Assembly: GCA_011056825.1 (NCBI GenBank)
Contig: DSBH01000069.1
Location: 1 to 7,685 of the forward strand
DNA: 7,685 nt
Reading direction: 5' to 3'
Source: Deltaproteobacteria bacterium
GTDB taxonomy: Bacteria > Desulfobacterota > Syntrophia > Syntrophales > UBA2210
In this document: piece after piece, positions 1 through 6,389 of the stretch
Layout: every line of letters begins with the position of its first letter
Numbering within the stretch: position 1 is the stretch's first letter
Position numbers and translations under genes: made by a program
The notes under the pieces: generated by a model
What the model was told of the DNA's origin: nothing
Database searches by the model: none
The model's input: the letters and a program-made list of their open reading frames with translations, nothing else

Positions 1-323
1 CCGAATACGTAGTTACAATGGTAACTATTTCCAGGGGGAATTGCAAGCGAAAAATGCGCCTTAGACACTATATTTATTAGATTATTGAGGTCCATAGTTA
101 TAATATGGATGGGAAATTAGGTTGAAAAACCTTACGAAATCAGTAATGTCGTCATACCGGCGAATACCATTGCGGGCACACGGGCCGGTATCCAGATTCA
201 AAGACCTCACTGCAATGTTCCATACTGATGACTCGATATCGTGCTCTGCAGACAATCACTCGCGGATTCCGGGTTGGTTAAACGTGACCCCGCGCCATGA
301 ACCGCGGGATTCGGCGGGACGCG
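1..323. other. Intergenic region downstream of the sigma factor gene, no convincing gene
   Basis: I see no believable gene here. A 93-codon plus-strand reading frame beginning at 122 runs through the inverted repeats and into the antisense of the sigma gene, and its translation resembles no family. Seen directly: an inverted repeat TAGTTAC/GTAACTA at 10-16 and 21-27 with a 4-base loop; an AT-rich stretch at 66-115 with TCCATA/TATGGA at 91-96 and 104-109; and a perfect TATAAT at 99-104 on the plus strand without a good -35 box or a gene after it. The AT-rich patch could hold a promoter for a gene off the left edge on the minus strand, but nothing here proves that. No anti-sigma gene follows the sigma factor within these bases. 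Confidence 0.6.
151..195. repeat. Intergenic imperfect palindrome resembling dispersed bacterial repeat
   Basis: The arms ATACCGGC (154-161) and GCCGGTAT (184-191) are perfectly complementary, flanked by GTC on the left and CCAG on the right. The layout GTCATnCC...GGnATCCAG matches the general form of dispersed extragenic palindromes found in many copies in proteobacterial genomes. Only one copy is in this window, so repetitiveness is inferred from the form alone. Confidence 0.4.
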
Positions 324-327
324 TCAC
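284..327 (-). terminator. Possible terminator hairpin at the end of the sigma factor gene
   Basis: CCCGCG (289-294) and CGCGGG (303-308) form a perfect 6-bp stem with an 8-base loop, inside an outer GTGAC/GTCAC pair (284-288, 323-327) that touches the sigma stop codon. Read on the minus strand, only GTCACGTTT follows the stem, so the U-tract is poor. It may be a weak terminator or simply part of the palindrome-rich spacer. Confidence 0.3.
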
Positions 328-878
328 TCCATCACTTTTCGCAGTTTTTCAAGACCCCGGTACACGCGCATTTTCGCGGCGCTTGTTGAAATTCCCAGTA
401 TGACGGCTATCTCGTCGAAGGAGCGGTCGTCGTAGAATCTCAGCACGACAGCTTCCCGGAGGCGGGTCGGTATTTTCAGCAGGCCCGCCTGGAGCCGTTC
501 CTGTTCCTCGTCCTGAAGGATGATCGCTTCCGGCCCGCCCGCGTTCCGGTTCCCGTCGGTTTCACGGTCACGTCCCTCCTGCCACCCGGCGTCGCGCGAT
601 TCCCGGGCTTTCTGTTTCCTGAGAGTGCTCCTGGCGAGGTTTAACGTGATGGTGTACAGCCAGGCAAAAAAGGGTCTGTTCGCGTCGAATCGACGCAACT
701 CCCTGTAGGCGCGAAGAAAGCTTTCCTGGGCGAGATCCTCCGCCTCGCGAAGGTCTCCCGTCATTCGAAAGGCCAGGTTGAAAACAGCCGTCTTGTGGGC
801 GTCGACGAGCCGCGCGAAAGCCTGCCTGTCGCCGGCGAGAACAGCATCGATGATCTTCCTTTCCTCATCGTGTTCCAT
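324..878 (-). CDS. ECF-family RNA polymerase sigma factor (sigma-70 family, RpoE-like)
   Basis: This 184-residue protein has the two-domain layout of an extracytoplasmic-function sigma factor, which directs RNA polymerase to a stress or envelope regulon. Region 2 spans about residues 21-91 and carries the signature AEDLAQESFLRAYREL followed by the aromatic FFAWLYTITLN segment that contacts the -10 element. A polar linker covers about 92-122. Region 4 spans about 127-183, with LREAVVLRFYDDRSFDEIA and the helix-turn-helix GISTSAAKMRVYRGLEKLRK. The ATG at 878 is chosen because the family normally starts a few residues before this point. The longer in-frame start at 1049 would add 57 residues translated through the terminator hairpin at 978-1014. 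The ribosome binding site is weak (GGGATATCC before the ATG). No anti-sigma gene follows. Nearby candidates are the four-helix membrane proteins at 5381-6013 and 6445-7083, which is inference only. Confidence 0.93.
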   Translation of the reverse strand: MEHDEERKIIDAVLAGDRQAFARLVDAHKTAVFNLAFRMTGDLREAEDLAQESFLRAYRELRRFDANRPFFAWLYTITLNLARSTLRKQKARESRDAGWQEGRDRETDGNRNAGGPEAIILQDEEQERLQAGLLKIPTRLREAVVLRFYDDRSFDEIAVILGISTSAAKMRVYRGLEKLRKVME

Positions 879-977
879 GGATATCCCGGGACCGGCACGG
901 ACCTTCTTACCGGCGGGCGCCGTCGCCGAAAGGACCGTGCGTGCATTCGCCTGAAACGTTGCCAACGCGAAAACGCA

Positions 978-1014
978 CAAAAAAAGACGAGGTCTGAATC
1001 TCGTCCTTTTTTGC
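978..1014. terminator. Bidirectional intrinsic terminator ending the minus-strand pilin operon
   Basis: GACGAG (986-991) pairs with CTCGTC (1000-1005) over an 8-base loop. The stem is flanked by A7 on the left and CT6 on the right, so both strands read as stem plus U-tract. On the minus strand it lies 65 bases past the stop of the large pilin ORF and before the sigma start, so it should end the pilin operon and isolate the sigma gene. The plus-strand direction has no gene to terminate. Confidence 0.75.
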
Positions 1015-1078
1015 AAAAATGTCAAGAAAATCAAGTGGCCCGCACACACCCGACGTTATGTCGCGAGACGGAACCCCG

Positions 1079-4000
1079 TCACTGCTGGACCGGCGGAAGA
1101 AAACCCGTGGTCTTTTTCATGTCTATTTGAATGGCGAAATCGTCGTAATACGTCTCTTCTCCGGTATGACTCGACGTGACAAGCGCGATGTTGTCGCCGG
1201 CCACGATGTTGCCGTCAGTATCAACCCACTTAAAATCCGTGACTTCGCTGTCGGCATTCCAGTCGGGCGACGGAAGCTCCGACGTTTTTATGACGGCGTG
1301 GGCGAAGGGACCGGTTGTCGTGAGAAAAGACGCGCCCCGTCCCGCGCGAAGCGTGGCGGTTCCGTCCTCCTCCACCCATCGAACGAGCGTGAAACGTCCG
1401 TCGTCATAATCGTCGTCGCCGGGGATGAAATCATCCGACGGCCAGCAGGCGTCGCCGCGGGTGTTCCGATCGTCACTGTTATCGCTGAAAAACACCATGA
1501 TGTAGTTCGCCTTGTTTCCGGCCTGGGCCGAGGCGGCACTGGCATACACTTCGTCTTCGAGATAGATGGGACCGCCGGTGGTGAAATTCCCCTCTACGTT
1601 CGTCAGGACAAGGTACCCCGACCCCGTGTAGGTCCCGCCGCCTCCCCAGTCATTCTCGACGACAACCGCGACGACCCGGGCGGAGACCAATCCGTCGGCA
1701 TTTTTAATCGTGTCGCCGTACCTGATGCGGCGTCCCTCATCATCGACCCTGCCGTCCGTGAATTCCAGTTCGTAGCCTTCAACCACTCGTGCCAGCAGGG
1801 TGGACCAGGGTTTGAGGCGGACGCTCGGATCTCGAAGATCCGTCACGCCGTCGTCGGCGGTAGTAAGGCCGTCGCCGTCTCGAATCGTGCGGTGAGCCAG
1901 TATCTGGAAATTCGAATTCACACGCTGACGCAAGATTACGGCGGGAGGGGAATAGCGGGCTTCCAACCTGTTAGTGCCCCAAGCATATCTATAAACCTCG
2001 TGATCATCTCCCCACGTGGTTGAATTATTTGTATTAAAAGGCTGAAGACCGGCGTCGATGCCATCGTTTTGTAGCCATCCCCAAAGATCGGCAGCTCCGC
2101 TTTCATACCCCCATGATAGGCAGCCGATTAAAAAGGCACAATACCGCGTCTGTCGCTGACGAACGAAGGAAACGGCGTAACTTTCAAGATCGTCGCCCGC
2201 ATCGTTGTTTTTCATGCGGAAATTCATTCCGGTGTAGAAATAGGGTTCATCGTTTTTGACCTTGACCTGGAGGTCGTAGCCGAGGCATCCGTCGGTGTCG
2301 AGCCATGCCTTCGCCAGGTTGGCGACTGTTTCACTCCAGTTGAAAAACATGACGGCATAGGAAGAGGAACTTCCGGAACCGAACAACCCGCTTAGCAGCC
2401 GGCCCAGGAAGGTTGATCCGGAAGGTCCCGTATCCTGCATGCTGGAGACGTTGAGGGCATCATCTTCAATTTCATGCCCTCCCAGTGTCTGATCTTCATC
2501 GGTAAACCAGTTGTCGAGATTGTCGAATTTTTCATGGTGTTCGACTTTTTCCCAGCCTCCACCGCCGGACAAATCACCGAGCCAACCTATGGGAATGTTG
2601 TAAAGTATTTCCCGTGAAAAACCGTCGCCCACGATACCGGTTGACGACAGCTTGATGAACTCGCTCAAAACAACGTCAGACTCGTTACCCACATCGATCG
2701 AATCCGTCCAGTCGTCGTCCCTGACGGCGTCTGACTTGGTAATATAGCAGAGTGTATTGCCATCACGCTTTTCGTAGTTAAATACCTCGTTTTCATCAAT
2801 GTCCGGCAGTATGAAATTCCCGTTTACTTCTGGAAATGCGTAGGCTCCGGTCCCCTTGAGCTGCAGGTCGCCGCCGCGGGACAGGCTCTGTGACGATGCC
2901 GGCGTCTGGGCAGCGGGCCGAACATTTTCCCCCGAGGATAGGCTTTCTTCAAGTGGTTCGGAAAGAGAGAACGAGATTCCATCTCCCGATCCAGTACCGC
3001 TAGCGTAAGGATAGATGTCGTCGCCGACCTGGATGCGCCCCGCGGCCAGGCCGCCGTCGAACTCCGGCGGCAGCGTGCCATTAACTTTCACGCTCAGGCC
3101 GGTGTCGCCCGCGTCGGCATCTTCACTCTCGAACCAGTAAGGATACACGCGGAGCTGAAATGCCCCTTCGTCGGACAGGCGAAAGGTCATGCCGTCAAAA
3201 TCGTCCATGAGATCAGCCCGGTCCTCGTCCTCGGTTGCCTTTACGAATTCCGACGCCGCGTAGCGGAATCCCGATTCAGCAAGGAAATAGGCCTTCCAGC
3301 CCATATCGGCGTACACCGGACTCATGGCGGAAGACGAAAAGAGGTGAACCATGGCGCCGACCAGAACGGCCATGATAACCATGGTTACGATTATGCCAAT
3401 CATGATGCTTCCCCCCTGCCCGGAGACGGAGCGTCTGCCCGTATCGGACCGCGCGCGCAGCTTCCTGCTCACACGCGCAACCACGTACAGAAAAGGCGCC
3501 GCGACCATGAAAGCGATGACCGCGGGGGCGTAGAGGAGAAGAAAGGCCGCGACGGCGAGAGGCGCGAGCATAACTCTCGCGGCCGCCGCGGCGGGGGGGT
3601 AGTCGTATATGAAGGCGGCCGCGGCGGGTCCGCGGGCGTAGTACCACGCAACTATCCGTCTGCCGCCGCTCCAGGTCAGCAGAAAGCGGTCCCGAAATTC
3701 CCTCAGCAGGACCACCGAATGATGCGCGCCGTCACCCCAGGCCGCCGTCGCCACGAAGCAGGACGGATAGTTTGGGGCGATGGGCGGCAGGGCCTCCTCA
3801 CCTCCCATACCGAGATCCGTGCTTGTCCGCCTGACGTTGCGGGGAGTGACGCGATCGGCGAATTCCATGGTCCCGCCGTCGGAACGAGCCAGGACGAGTT
3901 GAATGTCGATTGCCGAGAGTTCCTTTATGCTTTTCGAGGAATCCCAGCTCGATAATTCGTCCGTTCCTTCGTAATACGTCACTTCCAACGAATCGACGCC

Positions 4001-4417
4001 GTCGACCAGCAGGTCTCCGTCGCCGAGTGTGCCGCCCGACTGGGCTATTTTCAGGGCGCCGTCGTCAAGTCCGATCGTCACGTTTCGTCGCACGTTTCTG
4101 AGAGGCAGCGTCGTTGACGTCGCGTCCTCGGTAAATCCGTTCATTTCGATGATTTCTCGGGATATCCGGGACATGGCGACCTGCGCCTTCTGGGTGATCG
4201 CCGCGTTGTCCCGCGTGAAGATATACCCGCGCACGGCCTGAACGATGCCGAAACCGCCGAGGGCCGTCATGATCCCCACAAGGATGAGCACCACGACGAC
4301 TTCAACAAGCGTAAAACCACGCCCGCCTTTTATTCCGGAATATCCCTGAACCGAAAAAGACGCGTCCCCGAAAACCGGGGCGGAACCTTTGTTACTTTTC
4401 ACCTTTGTATTTTTCAT
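1079..4417 (-). CDS. Giant fused pseudopilin: PilW/GspJ-like + CFI-box domain + PilX/GspK-like with large head
   Basis: A single open frame of 1112 residues with three parts. (1) Residues 1-215: a prepilin leader with peptidase site GGRG34/F35, glutamate at +5 (E39) and helix FTLVEVVVVLILVGIM, then a PilW/GspJ-sized head. (2) Residues 220-330: a CFI-box domain, CFVATAAWGD then LREFRDRFLL, an alanine-rich stretch, a hydrophobic segment (about 283-314) and a basic cluster (RKLRARSD). This domain normally ends proteins. (3) Residues 337-1112: a PilX/GspK-like start, QGGSIMIGIIVTMVIM, without E at +5 and followed by FLAESGFRYAASEF, then a beta-rich, Asp/Gly/Ser-rich head of about 750 residues whose part after about 630 looks like a laminin-G/lectin-type jelly roll. 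The start codon has GGAG at 4427-4430, overlapping the stop of the preceding gene. The terminator at 978-1014 follows. Likely role: pilus-tip or pseudopilus-tip components, possibly adhesive. Whether this is one protein, a processed polyprotein, or two genes joined by an indel is open. Confidence 0.8.
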   Translation of the reverse strand: MKNTKVKSNKGSAPVFGDASFSVQGYSGIKGGRGFTLVEVVVVLILVGIMTALGGFGIVQAVRGYIFTRDNAAITQKAQVAMSRISREIIEMNGFTEDATSTTLPLRNVRRNVTIGLDDGALKIAQSGGTLGDGDLLVDGVDSLEVTYYEGTDELSSWDSSKSIKELSAIDIQLVLARSDGGTMEFADRVTPRNVRRTSTDLGMGGEEALPPIAPNYPSCFVATAAWGDGAHHSVVLLREFRDRFLLTWSGGRRIVAWYYARGPAAAAFIYDYPPAAAAARVMLAPLAVAAFLLLYAPAVIAFMVAAPFLYVVARVSRKLRARSDTGRRSVSGQGGSIMIGIIVTMVIMAVLVGAMVHLFSSSAMSPVYADMGWKAYFLAESGFRYAASEFVKATEDEDRADLMDDFDGMTFRLSDEGAFQLRVYPYWFESEDADAGDTGLSVKVNGTLPPEFDGGLAAGRIQVGDDIYPYASGTGSGDGISFSLSEPLEESLSSGENVRPAAQTPASSQSLSRGGDLQLKGTGAYAFPEVNGNFILPDIDENEVFNYEKRDGNTLCYITKSDAVRDDDWTDSIDVGNESDVVLSEFIKLSSTGIVGDGFSREILYNIPIGWLGDLSGGGGWEKVEHHEKFDNLDNWFTDEDQTLGGHEIEDDALNVSSMQDTGPSGSTFLGRLLSGLFGSGSSSSYAVMFFNWSETVANLAKAWLDTDGCLGYDLQVKVKNDEPYFYTGMNFRMKNNDAGDDLESYAVSFVRQRQTRYCAFLIGCLSWGYESGAADLWGWLQNDGIDAGLQPFNTNNSTTWGDDHEVYRYAWGTNRLEARYSPPAVILRQRVNSNFQILAHRTIRDGDGLTTADDGVTDLRDPSVRLKPWSTLLARVVEGYELEFTDGRVDDEGRRIRYGDTIKNADGLVSARVVAVVVENDWGGGGTYTGSGYLVLTNVEGNFTTGGPIYLEDEVYASAASAQAGNKANYIMVFFSDNSDDRNTRGDACWPSDDFIPGDDDYDDGRFTLVRWVEEDGTATLRAGRGASFLTTTGPFAHAVIKTSELPSPDWNADSEVTDFKWVDTDGNIVAGDNIALVTSSHTGEETYYDDFAIQIDMKKTTGFLPPVQQ
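3401..3416 (-). promoter_or_regulatory. G6 tract and possible internal start at the PilW/PilX joint
   Basis: On the minus strand the six G residues at 3411-3416 sit in an AGGGGGG ribosome-binding-like stretch, 7 bases before an in-frame ATG (3401-3403, Met339). With six Gs the frame is open through the ATG. With five Gs the upstream frame would read TCA TGA and stop, giving an ATGA overlap with that ATG. Starting at Met339 would drop the basic leader (residues 316-336) usual for PilX-type proteins. A GTG at 3470-3472 (Val316) would keep the leader but has no clear Shine-Dalgarno sequence. Confidence 0.3.
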
Positions 4418-4423
4418 GACTCA

Positions 4424-4879
4424 CTACTCCGCGAAAAGTGATGTCAACCGCTGCCCCTGATACTCTAGGGTGACTTTCAGCACGTCGCCGTCCGAATCCG
4501 ACTGTTCCACCATTTCTCCGGCCTGCTCGACAAAGGATATTCGATCGTTGGTGACGACGGTATAGGAGTGATCTTCGTCGGCATAATCCCCGTCGTTTAT
4601 TCGGTCGCTCAAGGTCGCGATCGGCGTTTCGTCCGTCAGCATCAGCGTGTTGTAATCCACGGTAACGTTCTCCATGATGCCGTGCAGGTAGCAGCCGCAT
4701 TGCGTCTGGAGCACCGGTTCCACGCTCCGGGTGACGACGCCGCTCATGAACATCACCAGGAACGTGCCCAGTATGGCGACGAGTACCAGCGCAATGATGA
4801 CTTCAAGTAGCGTGAAACCGCCGGCGTGTCCGCCTTTAACGGCGCGGGCAAAAGACCTGAACGCGCGAGTCCCCTTCAT
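4424..4879 (-). CDS. PilV/GspI-like minor pseudopilin
   Basis: A small minor pseudopilin of 151 residues from the ATG at 4879. A GTG at 4888 would add three. It has a basic leader (KGTRAFRSFARAVKGG), a prepilin-peptidase site at AGG/FTLLEV with glutamate at +5, and the methylated-helix segment FTLLEVIIALVLVAILGTFLV, followed by a head of about 115 residues containing two close cysteines (QCGC). In type IV pili and type II secretion, PilV/GspI joins the tip complex with the H, J and K type subunits. It lies between the FimT-like and PilW-like genes, as the family order predicts. The stretch SVEPVLQ...LHGIMENV aligns with SSVPIIRLQ...LHRVTENIV of the partial gene at 7498, so the two are paralogs. 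The next gene's GGAG overlaps this stop codon, suggesting coupled translation. Confidence 0.85.
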   Translation of the reverse strand: MKGTRAFRSFARAVKGGHAGGFTLLEVIIALVLVAILGTFLVMFMSGVVTRSVEPVLQTQCGCYLHGIMENVTVDYNTLMLTDETPIATLSDRINDGDYADEDHSYTVVTNDRISFVEQAGEMVEQSDSDGDVLKVTLEYQGQRLTSLFAE

Positions 4880-4902
4880 ACGTGCCACCCCGCTGATTTC
4901 AA
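4876..4902 (-). promoter_or_regulatory. Possible 8-codon leader ORF coupling translation of the PilV-like gene
   Basis: The best ribosome binding site between the FimT-like and PilV-like genes is AGGAGG (complement of 4908-4913), directly after the FimT-like stop. It is too far from either PilV-like start (GTG 4888, ATG 4879). It lies 5 bases before a TTG (4900-4902) that opens the short frame TTG AAA TCA GCG GGG TGG CAC GTA TGA, whose stop overlaps the pilV-like ATG as ATGA. This could be a coupling leader or coincidence. Confidence 0.25.
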
Positions 4903-4913
4903 GACATCCTCCT

Positions 4914-5384
4914 TCATTGAATGTACCCCGTGTGTTTCGTCACTTTGATGGCGCCGCCCTCCGGGGCGTTGGTCATGATAGTAATGTTTGCGTCTCCGGG
5001 ACTTCCGTAGGCATCGAAAATCACGGTAAAAGGAGCTGATATTATGCGGAGTTTCGAGTTCTCGCCGGCAATGTCTACCACGGCCCCGTTTGCGCCAAGA
5101 AACGGAACAGGCGTCGTGGAATCGGCATTATCAAAGAGATAGTACGTAGTTTCCGAGTTGAAGCACACCCCCCATTCACTTCCGCTTGCCATCGCCCGCG
5201 ACTGGGCGTATCGCAGGTGATTTTTCACCACTTCCAGACGGGAACGATAATCATATGCGGCCGTATCGGCCATCTTCGCGACGGCAAAGGCCGCGAGGAT
5301 AGCGACGATCAGAAGAACGGCGACAAGTTCTATCATGGTGAACCCGGCTCTCAGCCACGCCGTATCTCTTTTGATGTTTCTCAA
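4914..5384 (-). CDS. FimT/GspH-like minor pseudopilin
   Basis: A 156-residue pseudopilin with a short basic leader, the prepilin-peptidase site RAG14/F15 with glutamate at +5 (E19), and the helix FTMIELVAVLLIVAILAAF. The head carries features of the FimT/GspH/FimU family: LRYAQSRAM at 57-65, a beta-rich middle and FDAYGSPG at 123-130 near the C terminus, ending in TGYIQ. In the known systems this subunit is part of the priming and tip complex. The start is a TTG at 5384 overlapping the TGA of the upstream membrane protein gene (TTGA), with GGAGAGAGG just upstream, so translation is probably coupled. It is paralogous to the gene at 7022-7501, sharing HLRYAQS, the FD..GSPG block and the TG[YF]I ending. 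Confidence 0.88.
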   Translation of the reverse strand: MRNIKRDTAWLRAGFTMIELVAVLLIVAILAAFAVAKMADTAAYDYRSRLEVVKNHLRYAQSRAMASGSEWGVCFNSETTYYLFDNADSTTPVPFLGANGAVVDIAGENSKLRIISAPFTVIFDAYGSPGDANITIMTNAPEGGAIKVTKHTGYIQ

Positions 5385-6013
5385 TGTCCTCTCTCCATTC
5401 TGCCGGACGACGCGGAGGCGCCGGACAGTCGCAATGCCGGTTCGACCGTTCGGATGTAACCGTCCAGTCGGTAATACAGAAAACCTCCCGAAACCAGCGC
5501 CATGGACGAAACTGCGGCGAAAACACTTACGGCGGGTACCCCCGCCTCATGAATGTAAAAGACGGCGCCCCCGGAAAACACCGCGAGCAACGACAGCAGT
5601 CCCCATTGTGCCGCTATGGGCGCCCGACGGCCGCCGGTCACAAGCATCACTCCAAGCGCGGAAAACCAGAGCGCGACGAAAAAACTGACCCACGGCAGGA
5701 AACGCAGGCAGAACAGAAATTCCGATTCGCTGCACAGATTCCCCAGACCCGCCAGCAACGTGACCCCCAGAACCAGGTAAAAAAATGCGGTGACAATACA
5801 CCAGAAGGAACACTCCCGTTGACTGGAATACGCCGGGCTGTTCCCGTCCACGGGCAACCAGCCGATAAACCGCTTCCCGGCGCGAAGAACGCGACTGCGC
5901 GTTTCGGGAATCCGGTTCATCACCTTTTCCGTGAACCCGGCCGGGGCGTTCAGCCGCGGAGCGGAACGAATCAGCCTGACAAGATAGTTGTTTGACGTTG
6001 AATGATCGCTCAT
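5381..6013 (-). CDS. Four-helix membrane protein heading the minus-strand pilin operon, possible anti-sigma-like protein
   Basis: No named family recognised. The 210-residue product has a soluble N-terminal part of about 68 residues followed by four hydrophobic helices (about 70-90, 104-126, 134-155, 160-182). The N-terminal stretch APAGFTEKVMNRI resembles the P..F...VM.RI segment often seen at the cytosolic end of membrane-anchored anti-sigma-like proteins, but there is no HxxxCxxC zinc motif. The ATG at 6013 is preferred over the one at 6106 because it aligns without gaps with the paralog at 6445: both have Phe27, REC at 66-68 and FFYLV at 77-81. Its GGAG is only 2 bases from the ATG, which is unusually close. 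It is the first gene of the operon and overlaps the FimT-like gene by 4 bases. Role is inferred to be regulation or membrane anchoring of the pilin set. Confidence 0.75.
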   Translation of the reverse strand: MSDHSTSNNYLVRLIRSAPRLNAPAGFTEKVMNRIPETRSRVLRAGKRFIGWLPVDGNSPAYSSQRECSFWCIVTAFFYLVLGVTLLAGLGNLCSESEFLFCLRFLPWVSFFVALWFSALGVMLVTGGRRAPIAAQWGLLSLLAVFSGGAVFYIHEAGVPAVSVFAAVSSMALVSGGFLYYRLDGYIRTVEPALRLSGASASSGRMERGH

Positions 6014-6202
6014 GGCTCCAGCTTCAAAACAGTTAGCCGCTGCTAACGTCCGGAGGGCGAACCACAACGAAATGGAACGCCGCGTCGCGGGCAACGATTC
6101 ATCCATGCCTCGGAAGCTGTCGAAAAAAAATGACTCGGAAAACGGGGAATTCAGAAAAAGGTATCGGTCGAATAGAGGAACAAAATATCCGTTGAATTTT
6201 GA

Positions 6203-6231
6203 ACTTTACTTTATTCATCTCCGTGAATCAA
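6203..6231 (-). promoter_or_regulatory. Candidate sigma-70 promoter for the minus-strand pilin operon
   Basis: Read on the minus strand, TTGATT (6226-6231) and TAAAGT (6203-6208) are separated by 17 bases. Each matches 4 of 6 consensus positions, in the AT-rich part of the divergent spacer about 190 bases upstream of the ATG at 6013. Spacing is ideal but the matches are modest. Confidence 0.3.
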
Positions 6232-6272
6232 CCATTATTTTCGACGGCTTATTTCCGAAACGACTGAATGTC

Positions 6273-6348
6273 GATCCCGGTTTCGGCAGCACGGGATCAC
6301 CGGGTCCACCCGGTCCGGATTCGTCGATGATCCGTCCGAATGTCCGGA
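6273..6348. repeat. Cluster of three inverted repeats in the divergent spacer
   Basis: Three adjacent dyads are visible. GATCCCG (6273-6279) pairs with CGGGATC (6292-6298). ACCGGGT (6299-6305) pairs with ACCCGGT (6308-6314) around a 2-base centre. The third arm pair comprises TCCGGA at 6314-6319 and again at 6343-6348, with ATTCG (6319-6323) complementary to CGAAT (6337-6341). The short-centred dyad could be an operator. The whole could also be an RNA structure in the leader of the plus-strand operon or a dispersed repeat. Confidence 0.5.
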
Positions 6349-6369
6349 ATACAATGACGGTGAAACGTC

Positions 6370-6389
6370 GTCACACATGTGACTTTTTT
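6370..6389 (+). terminator. Small hairpin plus T6 upstream of the plus-strand operon (attenuator candidate)
   Basis: GTCACA (6370-6375) and TGTGAC (6378-6383) form a dyad with a 2-base centre. As RNA this is a 5-bp stem with a 4-base loop followed directly by six U. The stem is short, so it is a weak terminator at best. Alternatively the dyad is a protein-binding site. The half-sites are in the order TCACA...TGTGA, the reverse of a CRP site. Confidence 0.3.

Noticed and set aside
122..403. Plus-strand open frame of 93 codons
   Set aside because: It crosses two palindromes and then runs antisense to the sigma gene; the composition looks non-coding and no ribosome binding site precedes it.
879..1049. 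N-terminal extension of the sigma factor to an ATG at 1049
   Set aside because: The extra 57 codons span the intrinsic terminator at 978-1014, and ECF sigma factors normally start near the ATG at 878.
1019..2023. 334-codon plus-strand frame antisense to the large pilin ORF
   Set aside because: It starts at the terminator, matches no family I recognise, and the opposite strand carries a clearly structured protein; it is a shadow frame caused by codon bias.
3593..3599. C7 tract (minus strand) in the alanine-rich CFI-box segment as the real gene break
   Set aside because: The frame on both sides of this tract fits the CFI-box pattern (aromatic YY, then hydrophobic segment and basic tail), so no frameshift is needed here; the G6 tract at 3411-3416 is the better suspect.
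3344..3955. 203-codon plus-strand frame and shorter frames over the CFI-box region
   Set aside because: Low-complexity Arg/Gly/His-rich translations from a G+C-rich stretch; the minus-strand frame shows a signal motif, hydrophobic segment and basic tail in the right order.
6014..6106. Longer start (ATG 6106) for the minus-strand four-helix protein
   Set aside because: The paralog at 6445 has exactly the length obtained from the ATG at 6013, and the extension has no counterpart.
6370..6383. CRP/FNR binding site
   Set aside because: The half-sites are in the order TCACA then TGTGA with a 2-base centre, the inverse of the TGTGA-N6-TCACA consensus.
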